Both the position numbers and the translations under genes were made by a program. Of a stretch of DNA of 64,000 nt, positions 9,245-16,730 are shown piece after piece. The notes beneath the pieces are model-generated. The model was not told the DNA's origin and made no database searches. It worked only from the letters and a program-made list of their open reading frames with translations. Source of the stretch: Roseiarcus sp963726105. GTDB lineage: Bacteria; Pseudomonadota; Alphaproteobacteria; Rhizobiales; Beijerinckiaceae. Each line of letters starts with the position of its first letter. Within the stretch, counting starts at the first letter, position 1. The stretch spans positions 124,001 through 188,000 of the forward strand of contig CAVSBJ010000006.1 of the NCBI GenBank assembly GCA_963726105.1. The letters are read 5' to 3'.

Positions 9245-9344
9245 TTCTCCCCTCTCCAAGGGGGGGCGGGGGTGAGGGTTTCGCTCCGCCCCTCTCCCTC
9301 ATCCGGTCGGCTTCGCCGACCCCCTTCTCCCAAAAGGAGAAGGG
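9245..9344. repeat. Composite palindromic repeat (REP-like) between convergent genes
   Basis: The first arm contains CCCCTCTCC followed by a G-run and GGGGTGAGGGTT. The second arm (9297-9344) contains CCCTCATCCGG, a CGGCTTCGCCG hairpin and CCTTCTCCC/GGAGAAGGG. The same two-arm layout recurs twice at 13256-13540. It lies between the converging CDF exporter and hemH, where its hairpins could also stop transcription from both sides. Confidence 0.8.
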
Positions 9345-10400
9345 TCACTCCGCCCAGCCTCTAAGCTCCCGCCGGGCAAGGGCTTCGATCACCGCCATGC
9401 CCTCGGCGCTGTCGTTGAGGCAGGGGATCGCGGCGAAGCGCTCCCCGCCGGCCTCGCGGAAATATTCCGCGTTTTCGACGCCGATTTCCTCCAGCGTCTC
9501 CAGGCAGTCCGCGGCGAAACCGGGCGTCAGGACCGCCACGCGCTTGATTCCGCGAGAGGCAAGCTCGCGCAGGGTCTGGGCGGTATAGGGCTTCAGCCAT
9601 TCGCCGCGGCCGAAACGCGACTGAAAGGTCATCAGGAGCCGGTTCTCGTCCATGCCCATCGTTTCGCGCAAGAGCCGCGTCGTCTTGGCGCAATGGCAGA
9701 AGTAGGGATCGCCCTTGTCAAAATAGACCTGCGGAATGCCGTGATAGGAGGCGACCAGGACCTCGGGTTCGAAGTCGAGATCGGCGAGGTTGGCGTGGAC
9801 GGAGCGGGAGAGCGCCTCGATATAGACGGGATCATCGTAATAGGGCGCCGCGACGCGGATCGCGGGCTGCCAGCGCATGGATTGCAGCGCCTCGAACGCC
9901 TTGTCCCCCACGGTCGCGGTCGAAGCGGCGCAATATTGCGGGTAGAGGGGGATGACGAGAATGCGATCGCACCCCTCGGCCTGAAGCGCCTTGAGGCGCT
10001 CGGCGATCGGGGGCGCGCCATACCGCATGGCCCAGTCGACGACGACGTCCCTGTCGAGATTGCGGAGCGAGGCGCGCAGCTTTTCGCTTTGCGCCCGCGT
10101 GATCGTTTTCAGCGGCCCCTCGTCACGCTCCTTGTTCCAGATGGAATCATAGTCGCGGCCTTTGGCGTGCGGCCGCCTGAGCAGAATGGCTTGCAGGATT
10201 GGCAGCCAAATCACGCGCGGCGTCTCGATGACGCGGCGGTCGGAAAGGAACTCCTGGAGATAGCGCCGGATCGACCAATAATCGGTCCCTTCCGGGGTGC
10301 CGAGATTGACGATCAGCACCCCGACCCGACCGGCCATCGCCGGGGGATGACCCGCCGGGCGATGGGTCCGCGCTTCATTCGGCGGGCTCGCTACGTTCAT
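9345..10400 (-). CDS. hemH: Ferrochelatase
   Basis: Inserts Fe2+ into protoporphyrin IX, the last step of heme b synthesis, at the inner face of the membrane. Family signatures: VLIVNLGTPEG near the N-terminus, VVDWAMRYGAPPI, LVIPLYPQYCAASTA, the catalytic histidine in VLVASYHGIPQVYF, TFQSRFGRGEWLKPYT, and the acidic helix PGFAADCLETLEEIG. The length of 351 residues is normal. Cysteines in the YFCHCAKT loop are of the kind seen in many proteobacterial enzymes. msrB lies 49 bases upstream on the same strand. Confidence 0.96.
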   Translation of the reverse strand: MNVASPPNEARTHRPAGHPPAMAGRVGVLIVNLGTPEGTDYWSIRRYLQEFLSDRRVIETPRVIWLPILQAILLRRPHAKGRDYDSIWNKERDEGPLKTITRAQSEKLRASLRNLDRDVVVDWAMRYGAPPIAERLKALQAEGCDRILVIPLYPQYCAASTATVGDKAFEALQSMRWQPAIRVAAPYYDDPVYIEALSRSVHANLADLDFEPEVLVASYHGIPQVYFDKGDPYFCHCAKTTRLLRETMGMDENRLLMTFQSRFGRGEWLKPYTAQTLRELASRGIKRVAVLTPGFAADCLETLEEIGVENAEYFREAGGERFAAIPCLNDSAEGMAVIEALARRELRGWAE

Positions 10401-10449
10401 GGAATGGCCTTATCGACCCCAGCCGCGTCCGGTCGCCAGGGGGACTCTG

Positions 10450-10860
10450 TCAGTTTCCGGCCGCCGGCGTGAAGTTTGTCGCGACCCCGTTGATGCAATA
10501 GCGCAAGCCGGTCGGCGGAGGCCCATCCGGAAAGACATGGCCCAGATGCGAGCCGCAGCGCGCGCAATGCACCTCGGTGCGCGTCATGCCCATGCTCCGG
10601 TCGATGCTTGTCTCCACTCCGCCTTCCACCGGCGTATCGAAGCTCGGCCAGCCAGTGCCGCTCTCGAACTTGGTCTTGCTCTCGAACAAATGTTGTCCGC
10701 AGCCGGCGCAAACGAAGGTCCCCGGACGCTTCTCATACAGGAGCGCGCAACTGCCCGGCCGCTCGGTGCCGTGGGCGCGCATGACATCGTATTGCTCGGG
10801 GCTCAGGATCTTGCGCCATTCGGCGTCGGTATGGGTGACGGGGAAATGGTCTTCTTTCAT
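10450..10860 (-). CDS. msrB: Peptide-methionine (R)-S-oxide reductase
   Basis: Repairs methionine-R-sulfoxide in proteins. The structural zinc is held by two CxxC pairs, Cys51/Cys54 (CAGCG) and Cys99/Cys102 (CARCG). The catalytic cysteine is Cys122 in RYCING, where many relatives have RYCINS. GTGWPSFDTPV and GHVFPDGPPPTG are family signatures. A strong Shine-Dalgarno (AAGGAGG) precedes the ATG. It may share a transcript with hemH downstream. Confidence 0.96.
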   Translation of the reverse strand: MKEDHFPVTHTDAEWRKILSPEQYDVMRAHGTERPGSCALLYEKRPGTFVCAGCGQHLFESKTKFESGTGWPSFDTPVEGGVETSIDRSMGMTRTEVHCARCGSHLGHVFPDGPPPTGLRYCINGVATNFTPAAGN

Positions 10861-10942
10861 GAGATCCTCCTTGAGAGGCCTTATATAGGCGCGATCGGCG
10901 CCGGCGGCACGCCCTATACGTCCGCGACCGACCAGAAGTTTC

Positions 10943-11806
10943 CTAACCCTCGAACACCACGGTCTTGCCGTGGTTCAGGAGCACCCGGTCCTCGAGCACG
11001 TTGGCGATCGCGCGGGCAAGCACGCGGCGCTCGATGTCGCGGCCCTTGCGCACCAAATCTTCTGGCGTGTCGCGGTGACTGATGCGCTCGACATCCTGTT
11101 CGATGATCGGCCCCTCGTCGAGATCGGAGGTGACGAAGTGCGCCGTCGCTCCGATCAGCTTGACGCCGCGAAGATGCGCCTGGTGATAAGGCTTTGCGCC
11201 CTTGAATCCGGGCAGGAACGAGTGATGGATGTTGACGCAGCGCCCCTGCAGCTTGGCGGCGAAGCCGTCCGACAGGATCTGCATGTAGCGGGCAAGAATG
11301 ACGAGGTCGACTTTTGCGGATTTGATGATCTCCCAGGCCTGAGCTTCCTGCTCCATCTTGGTCTGCCTGGTGATCGGCAGATGGTGAAAGGGGAGGTCGC
11401 CGAAATCGATATGAGCGTAGGTCTCGCGCGGATAATTGGCGATGATCGCGACAGGATCCATTGCCAGTTCGCCGCTGCGCCAGCGATAGAGGAGATCGAC
11501 CAGGCAATGGTCGAAACGCGACACCATGAGCACGACGCGCTTCGATTGGTCGACGGGGCGCATCGACCATGTCATCGCGAAGCCGATCGCGATCGCCTTG
11601 AAGGTTTGGCGAAGCTCTTCGAGGTTCGCCCCGGGCGCGCTCGCGTTGAACACGACCCGCATGAAAAAGTCGCCCGTCTCGACATCGTCGAACTGCTGGG
11701 CGTCAAGGATGTTGAACCCGCCGTCGAACAGCGCCGCCGCGACCTTCGCGACGATCCCGGGCCGGTTGGCGCAGGACAAGGTGAGAATGTGGCGTTGGCT
11801 CGACAC
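10943..11806 (-). CDS. purU: Formyltetrahydrofolate deformylase
   Basis: Hydrolyses 10-formyl-THF to formate and THF, balancing one-carbon pools. An N-terminal ACT domain (ILTLSCANRPGIVAKVAAAL) is followed by the formyltransferase-fold catalytic domain, with NYPRETYAHIDFGDLPFHHLP, CVNIHHSFLPGFKGAKPYHQA (catalytic His) and TSDLDEGPIIEQD (catalytic Asp). The 287-residue length is normal. The start is a GTG preceded by AAGGAG. The gene is transcribed toward msrB. Confidence 0.95.
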   Translation of the reverse strand: MSSQRHILTLSCANRPGIVAKVAAALFDGGFNILDAQQFDDVETGDFFMRVVFNASAPGANLEELRQTFKAIAIGFAMTWSMRPVDQSKRVVLMVSRFDHCLVDLLYRWRSGELAMDPVAIIANYPRETYAHIDFGDLPFHHLPITRQTKMEQEAQAWEIIKSAKVDLVILARYMQILSDGFAAKLQGRCVNIHHSFLPGFKGAKPYHQAHLRGVKLIGATAHFVTSDLDEGPIIEQDVERISHRDTPEDLVRKGRDIERRVLARAIANVLEDRVLLNHGKTVVFEG

Positions 11807-11850
11807 CAGGGCTCCTTATGATGACGCGCAGCCGACGGCGGCGGCGTTGG

Positions 11851-12522
11851 CTATCGGGTTGCTTGCTTCAAGAGCGCTTCGACCGAAGGCAGAATTTTCT
11901 GAACAATGATCTCGACCCCCTGGGCGTTGGGGTGCAGCCCATCGGGCTGGTCGAGCTTCGGGTCGCCCGCGACGCCGTCAAGAAAGAAGGGGTAGAGCGA
12001 AACGCCGTATTCCTTCGCCAGCGCCGGATAGATAGGAGAAAATTGGCCCGCATATTCGCCGCCGAGATTCGGAGCTGCCCGCATGCCGGCGAGGAGCACA
12101 GGCAAATGGGCGGCTCGGGCCTTGTCCAGAATCGCCGCCAGCGTCGTCTTCGTCGCCTCGGGCTTCATGCCCCGCAGCATATCGTTGCCGCCAAGCTCGA
12201 CGATCAACGCGTCGGCGTCTTGCGGCACCGACCAGGCGTAGCGGGCGAGGCCGTCTGCGGCCGTATCGCCGGAGACGCCGGCGTTGATGACCTTGACATC
12301 CCAACCCTTGGCGCGAAGCGCCGCTTCGAGGCGATCGGGAAAAGCCTTGCCGGGAGGCAAACCGTATCCAGCCGTCAGGCTGTCGCCCAAGGCCACGAGG
12401 CGAAGGGTGCGCGCCGCAACGGCGTGCGAGGCGGTCGCCAGGACCGCCGCCAACGTCACCGCCTGGACGAAGCGGAGCAAATACCCATATGAGGGCGGCT
12501 TGATTTCAAGGTGCTCGGACAA
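11851..12522 (-). CDS. tesA: Arylesterase / multifunctional acyl-CoA thioesterase I (GDSL family), periplasmic
   Basis: SGNH hydrolase. Block I is GDSLTAGYGL with the catalytic Ser, block II is INAGVSGDTAADG (Gly), block III is ELGGNDMLRG (Asn), and block V is PDGLHPNAQG (Asp/His). A hydrophobic signal peptide (about residues 15-36, ending SHAVAA) suggests export. Its position divergent from a YbbA-like ATPase and YbbP-like permease matches the E. coli tesA/ybbAP locus. The start is a TTG at 12522 supported by an upstream AGGAAA; this codon shares one base with the divergent ATG. Confidence 0.88.
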   Translation of the reverse strand: MSEHLEIKPPSYGYLLRFVQAVTLAAVLATASHAVAARTLRLVALGDSLTAGYGLPPGKAFPDRLEAALRAKGWDVKVINAGVSGDTAADGLARYAWSVPQDADALIVELGGNDMLRGMKPEATKTTLAAILDKARAAHLPVLLAGMRAAPNLGGEYAGQFSPIYPALAKEYGVSLYPFFLDGVAGDPKLDQPDGLHPNAQGVEIIVQKILPSVEALLKQATR

Positions 12523-13223
12523 TGGTGTTTCCTGCGGTCGCGATGCGCGGCGTCGACCTCAGCCTCGGCCGCGGCGCGGCTCGCGTGCATATCTTGCGCG
12601 ACGTCGATCTGACAATCGGCAAAGGCGAGGCGGTCGGCATAATCGGGTCTTCCGGGTCGGGCAAGTCGACGCTGCTCATGATCATGGCCGGTCTTGAGCG
12701 GCCAGATAAAGGCGAAGTTGAGATCGACGGCGTCAAGCTCGGGGCCTTGAACGAAGACGCTTTGGCGCGCTTTCGCGGTCAGCGCATCGGCATCGTGTTC
12801 CAGTCCTTTCACCTCATCCCGACCATGACCGCGCTCGAAAACGTAGCGGCGCCGCTCGAACTTGCCGGCGCAGGCGACGCGGTCCAGCGCGCGCGGACCG
12901 AACTCGAGCAGGTGGGTCTTGGCGGTCGCCTCACACACTATCCGGCGCAATTGTCGGGGGGCGAGCAGCAACGCGTGGCGCTGGCCCGCGCGCTCGCGCC
13001 CCGGCCATCGCTTCTGATCGCGGACGAGCCGACCGGCAATCTCGACGAGACGACGGGGCGCGCCATCATCGACATGATGTTCGATCTGCCCGCTCGGCGC
13101 GGCGCGACGCTCGCGCTTGTCACGCATGATTCCTCGCTCGCTTCGCGCTGCGACCGGGTGATCCGCATGCGCTCGGGCAGGATCGAAGGCGAGCCGGTTC
13201 CCGCGGCGACGCTTCCGGCATGA
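12522..13223 (+). CDS. ABC transporter ATP-binding protein, YbbA/LolD-like
   Basis: ATPase of the MacB/LolD superfamily, which couples ATP hydrolysis to FtsX-type permeases. Walker A is GSSGSGKST, the Q-loop is VFQSFHLIPTMTALENV, the signature is LSGGEQQRVALARAL, Walker B is LLIADEPTGNLDE, and the H-loop is LVTHDSS. It forms a unit with the large permease at 13546, separated by 322 bases of repeats. The E. coli homologues ybbA-ybbP sit beside tesA in the same arrangement. The cargo is not established. Confidence 0.9.
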   Translation: MVFPAVAMRGVDLSLGRGAARVHILRDVDLTIGKGEAVGIIGSSGSGKSTLLMIMAGLERPDKGEVEIDGVKLGALNEDALARFRGQRIGIVFQSFHLIPTMTALENVAAPLELAGAGDAVQRARTELEQVGLGGRLTHYPAQLSGGEQQRVALARALAPRPSLLIADEPTGNLDETTGRAIIDMMFDLPARRGATLALVTHDSSLASRCDRVIRMRSGRIEGEPVPAATLPA

Positions 13224-13255
13224 ACCGGCGGGCGGCTTTGACGCGGCTGCGCGCC

Positions 13256-13376
13256 CCCCTCTCCAACGGGAGAGGGGCTGGGGGTGAGGGTTCGCGCGCA
13301 GGACACGCGGACGGCTCTGTTGCGACGCCCTCATCCGACGGGCTTCGCCCGCCACCTTCTCCCAAAGGGAGAAGGG
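13256..13376. repeat. Composite palindromic repeat, copy A
   Basis: The first arm at 13256-13277 is a near-perfect CCCCTCTCC-AACG-GGAGAGGGG hairpin followed by GGGTGAGGGTT. The second arm at 13328-13376 is CCCTCATCCG, a CGGGCTTCGCCCG hairpin and CCTTCTCCC/GGGAGAAGGG. It is the same element as at 9245-9344 and as copy B next to it. The two copies fill most of the 322-base gap between the ATPase and permease genes. Confidence 0.85.
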
Positions 13377-13420
13377 AGTCGCCGCGATCTTCTCCAGGCG
13401 GAAGACGGGGGCCGTGCGCC

Positions 13421-13540
13421 CCCCTCTCCAACGGGAGAGGGGTTGAGGGTGAGGGTTCGGGCGCAAGGCGGGCGATCGGCTTAGACGCGGCTCCCTCATC
13501 CGGCCGACTGCGTCGGCCACCCTCTCCCCGAGGGACGAGG
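13421..13540. repeat. Composite palindromic repeat, copy B, abutting the permease start
   Basis: The first arm at 13421-13442 is identical in core to copy A. The second arm at 13493-13540 has a CCGACTGCGTCGG hairpin and a partly decayed CCTCTCCCC/GAGGGACGAGG end. That decayed end supplies the purine-rich stretch (GAGGAAG) directly before the GTG start of the permease, so the repeat appears to provide the ribosome-binding site. Confidence 0.8.
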
Positions 13541-13545
13541 AAGTC

Positions 13546-16113
13546 GTGAACGCGCCCGCGACAGGACTCATTCCACAGCCGACCCGCGCGCCGACCCTGC
13601 GCTTCGCCTTTCGCGATCTGCGCGGCGGTCTTGCCGGCTTGCGCATTTTTCTTCTCTGCATCGCGCTTGGCGTGGCGGCGATCGTCGGCGTGGAAAGCCT
13701 CGCCCTCGCGCTCAACGACGGCATGGGGCGCGAAGGACGGGTGATCCTCGGCGGCGACGCCTCGTTCGCGCTCATCCACCGCCGTCTTTCAGCCGACGAG
13801 CAGCGCTTTCTCGAAGCGCATGGTTCGCTGTCGACGGTCGCGACTTTGCGCGGCATGGCGAGAGTGTCGAGCGGTGATGCGGCCTTGATCGAAATCAAGG
13901 CCGTCGAGCCATCGTGGCCGCGGATCGGCCAAGCCGCCTTCGCGCCGCCGATGTCGCTCGAGGACGCGCTCAGCGAGCGCGACGGCATCTTCGGCGCCGC
14001 GGTGGAAGGGGCGCTGCTCGCTCGTCTCAACCTCAAGCTTGGCGACGTCGTTCGCATCGGCGAGACGAATTTCGCCATTCGGACCCTGCTCGTCAGCGAA
14101 CCGGACCGGTTGGCGACGGGCATAGGCTTGGGCCCACGCGTGCTCATTTCACAATCGGCGCTTGACGCAACGAAACTGATTCAGCCGGGTTCGCTGGTCA
14201 GATGGACGACGCGCGTCATCATGGACGGCGCGCCCGACAATTCCGCAGTCCAGGCCTTCATGGACGAGGCGAAGCGGACCTTTCCTCAAGCCGGATGGGA
14301 CGCGCGCTCTCGTCTCGCCATCAATCCGGACTTCAGTCGCGATCTCGACCGCTTCGCCGAATTCCTGACGCTGGCGGGATTGCTGTCCCTGGTGGTCGGC
14401 GGAGTAGGCGTCGCGAATGCGGCGCAGGGTTTCGTCGAGCGCAAGCGTGCGACGCTTGCCATTCTCAAGGCGATCGGCGCCACCGGATCGAGCGTCGTGG
14501 CGCTTGCGCTCTTCGAGTTCATGATCGTGGCGCTGATCGGCGCGCTTCTCGGTGCGGTGCTGGGCTCGGCGATCCCGTTCGCAGTCGATTGGCTGTTCGG
14601 CTCCTTGCTGCCAATTCCGCTCGCGCCCTCGATCTCACCCCGCCTCATCGGCCTCGGGCTGATTTATGGGTTTTTGACAGCGCTCGCCTTCTCGATCGCG
14701 CCGCTTGGACGAGCACACGATCTGCCCGTGACCACGCTGATCCGCGACCTCGTCGAGGAGCGCCAGGGCTGGCCGCGCAAGCGCTATCTTGCCGGCGCCG
14801 CGCTCGCGGGCGCCGCGCTTTTCGCGCTTGCCGTCCTGACCAGCCCGCAACAATCGGTCGCGGCGATGGTCGCCATCGCGACGGTGGCGGCGTTTCTCGC
14901 GTTGCGGCTTGTCGCTTACGGCGTTGCTTATCTTGCGCGCCGCGCGCCCCGTTCGCGCTTCGTCGAATGGCGCATGGCGCTCGACGCGATCCATAGGCCA
15001 GGCGCGCTGACGCCGTCCGTCGTGCTGTCGCTCGGCTTGGGTTTAACCGCGCTCGTCGCGCTCACGCTCGTCGAGACCAACATGCGCGCCGAATTGCGCG
15101 AGGCTCAGCCAGGCGTGACCCCGAGCTTCTTCTTCCTCGACGTGCGTGGCGCAGACGCTGGCGCATTCGTCGACTTCGTCAAGCGCGAGGCCCCAGGAGT
15201 CAAAGTCAGCGAGACGCCGATGATGCGGGGGCGCTTCGTGCAGCTGGGCGACCGACCCGTTGAACAGGTCAAGCCCAGCGACAAGGTCGCCTGGGCGCTC
15301 GAAGGCGATCGCGGCGTGACCTTCGCCGACAAGGCGCCCGAGGGGTCCGAGGTCGTCGCGGGGACATGGTGGCCGAGCGACTATTCCGGGCCGCCGCTGG
15401 TGTCGATGGAGAAGGAAGTGGCGGAGGGCCTCGGCCTTCATGTCGGCGACACGGTCGTCGTCAATGTGCTCGGTCGCGACATCTCGGCGAAGCTGGCGAA
15501 TTTGCGCAAAGTGAACTGGCGCAGCTTCGCGATCAACTTCGTACTGGTCTATTCGCCCAATGCGCTGAAAGGCGCGCCCTACACGGAACTCGTGTCCGCG
15601 GCGCTGCCTACCACGGCGCCGGACGCCGAGCTCAAGCTCATGCGCGCCGTGGCGCAGGACTTCCCGAACGTCGCGAGCGTCCGGGTGCGCGAAGCCATGG
15701 ACAGCGTCGAATCGCTGGTCGCCAAGCTTGCGCTCGCCATCCGGGCAACGACCGGGGTCGCGCTTACCACCTCGGTCCTGGTGCTCGCCGGCGCGCTCGC
15801 CGCCAATCGGCGCGCGCGCCTCGCCGACGCGACAATCCTCAAGATTCTTGGCGCGACCCGCGGCCGGCTGACGATGATGTTCCTGATCGAATACGCGCTT
15901 CTGGGGATCGCGACGGCCGCATTCGGCGTGGCGGCGGGAACGCTCGCGGCTTACTGGGTCGTCTGGCGGGTCATGCAGTTCGATTTCGTTTTCGATCTGC
16001 ACCCCGCGCTCGCCGCCGCCGGCGGGGGCCTTGCGATCACCGTCGGGCTCGGCATGATCGGGGCGTGGCGGACTTTGAGCCAAAAGCCGGCGGCTTACTT
16101 GCGCGAATTGTGA
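13546..16113 (+). CDS. FtsX-family ABC transporter permease (YbbP-like)
   Basis: Large 855-residue permease with two FtsX/MacB-type domains. The first membrane helix is near the N-terminus (GLRIFLLCIALGVAAIVGVESLAL) and is followed by a long periplasmic domain. A block of helices with the FtsX-type cytoplasmic loop KRATLAILKAIGATGSSV comes next, then a second half whose end carries a degenerate copy of that loop (DATILKILGATRGRLTMM). The start is a GTG at 13546 preceded by GAGGAAG. Pairs with the YbbA-like ATPase at 12522. The family is linked to extraction or export of envelope lipids or lipoproteins, but the substrate here is unknown. Confidence 0.9.
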   Translation: MNAPATGLIPQPTRAPTLRFAFRDLRGGLAGLRIFLLCIALGVAAIVGVESLALALNDGMGREGRVILGGDASFALIHRRLSADEQRFLEAHGSLSTVATLRGMARVSSGDAALIEIKAVEPSWPRIGQAAFAPPMSLEDALSERDGIFGAAVEGALLARLNLKLGDVVRIGETNFAIRTLLVSEPDRLATGIGLGPRVLISQSALDATKLIQPGSLVRWTTRVIMDGAPDNSAVQAFMDEAKRTFPQAGWDARSRLAINPDFSRDLDRFAEFLTLAGLLSLVVGGVGVANAAQGFVERKRATLAILKAIGATGSSVVALALFEFMIVALIGALLGAVLGSAIPFAVDWLFGSLLPIPLAPSISPRLIGLGLIYGFLTALAFSIAPLGRAHDLPVTTLIRDLVEERQGWPRKRYLAGAALAGAALFALAVLTSPQQSVAAMVAIATVAAFLALRLVAYGVAYLARRAPRSRFVEWRMALDAIHRPGALTPSVVLSLGLGLTALVALTLVETNMRAELREAQPGVTPSFFFLDVRGADAGAFVDFVKREAPGVKVSETPMMRGRFVQLGDRPVEQVKPSDKVAWALEGDRGVTFADKAPEGSEVVAGTWWPSDYSGPPLVSMEKEVAEGLGLHVGDTVVVNVLGRDISAKLANLRKVNWRSFAINFVLVYSPNALKGAPYTELVSAALPTTAPDAELKLMRAVAQDFPNVASVRVREAMDSVESLVAKLALAIRATTGVALTTSVLVLAGALAANRRARLADATILKILGATRGRLTMMFLIEYALLGIATAAFGVAAGTLAAYWVVWRVMQFDFVFDLHPALAAAGGGLAITVGLGMIGAWRTLSQKPAAYLREL

Positions 16114-16205
16114 TAGCATCCGTGGAAAACGGGCCTAGGGCCGTCACCCCAAGGCCTTGCTGCGCTATGGATGGAGAAAGGGCGCGCGACCCATCGGAGG
16201 CTAGG

Positions 16206-16640
16206 ATGATCGACGCGTCGATGGTGGTGGGCACTTGGCGAATGCTCTCCTGGAAGCGCGAGTTCGTCGAGACCGGCGATCAGATAGACTCGCTTGGTCC
16301 CGATCCCATCGGATTCGTCACTTACACCGCCGATGGCCGAGTTCACGCGATTGTGGTCCGAAACGATCGCGAGAAGCCTCTCACGACGCCCCTGTCCGAC
16401 GCCGACAAAATTCGTCTCTTCGATTCCATGCTCGCCTATAGCGGGTCCTACGAGTTGATGGATGACAGGGTCGTGCACCGACCTGACGCATCCTGGAATC
16501 AAATTTGGACAGGGACGGACCAAGTCCGCTATTTCAAATTTGACGGCGGGCGGTTGCATTTGTGGGGACCGCAGGCGACCGACCCTTATTCAGGCAAGCA
16601 GGTCATTCATCGCATGACCTTTGAGAAGTGGGCCGGATGA
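16206..16640 (+). CDS. Lipocalin-like domain protein
   Basis: 144-residue soluble protein with the Lipocalin_5-type pattern: VVGTWRMLSWKREFVETG, PIGFVTYTADGRVHAIVV, MLAYSGSYELMDDRVVH and a C-terminal strand set ending YSGKQVIHRMTFEKW. These are small beta-barrel proteins of unknown ligand, often found singly. No signal peptide is seen, so it is probably cytoplasmic. The ATG at 16206 follows GGAGGCTAGG. The longer open frame upstream overlaps the permease and is not real. Confidence 0.75.
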   Translation: MIDASMVVGTWRMLSWKREFVETGDQIDSLGPDPIGFVTYTADGRVHAIVVRNDREKPLTTPLSDADKIRLFDSMLAYSGSYELMDDRVVHRPDASWNQIWTGTDQVRYFKFDGGRLHLWGPQATDPYSGKQVIHRMTFEKWAG

Positions 16641-16730
16641 CCATCGGTCGCTCGCGCAGATCCCTTGCCGCACACGTGCTCGAGGTGTGATAGGCTAGCG
16701 CGAGCTTCGGGCGATCGACGGGAGGACAGA

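Noticed and set aside
13220..13549. Short ORFs in the gap between the ABC ATPase and permease genes
   Set aside because: They translate the palindromic repeats and have no start signal of their own.
12456..14147. 563-codon minus-strand frame across the ATPase, repeats and permease
   Set aside because: It runs through palindromic repeats and antisense to two well-defined ABC genes.
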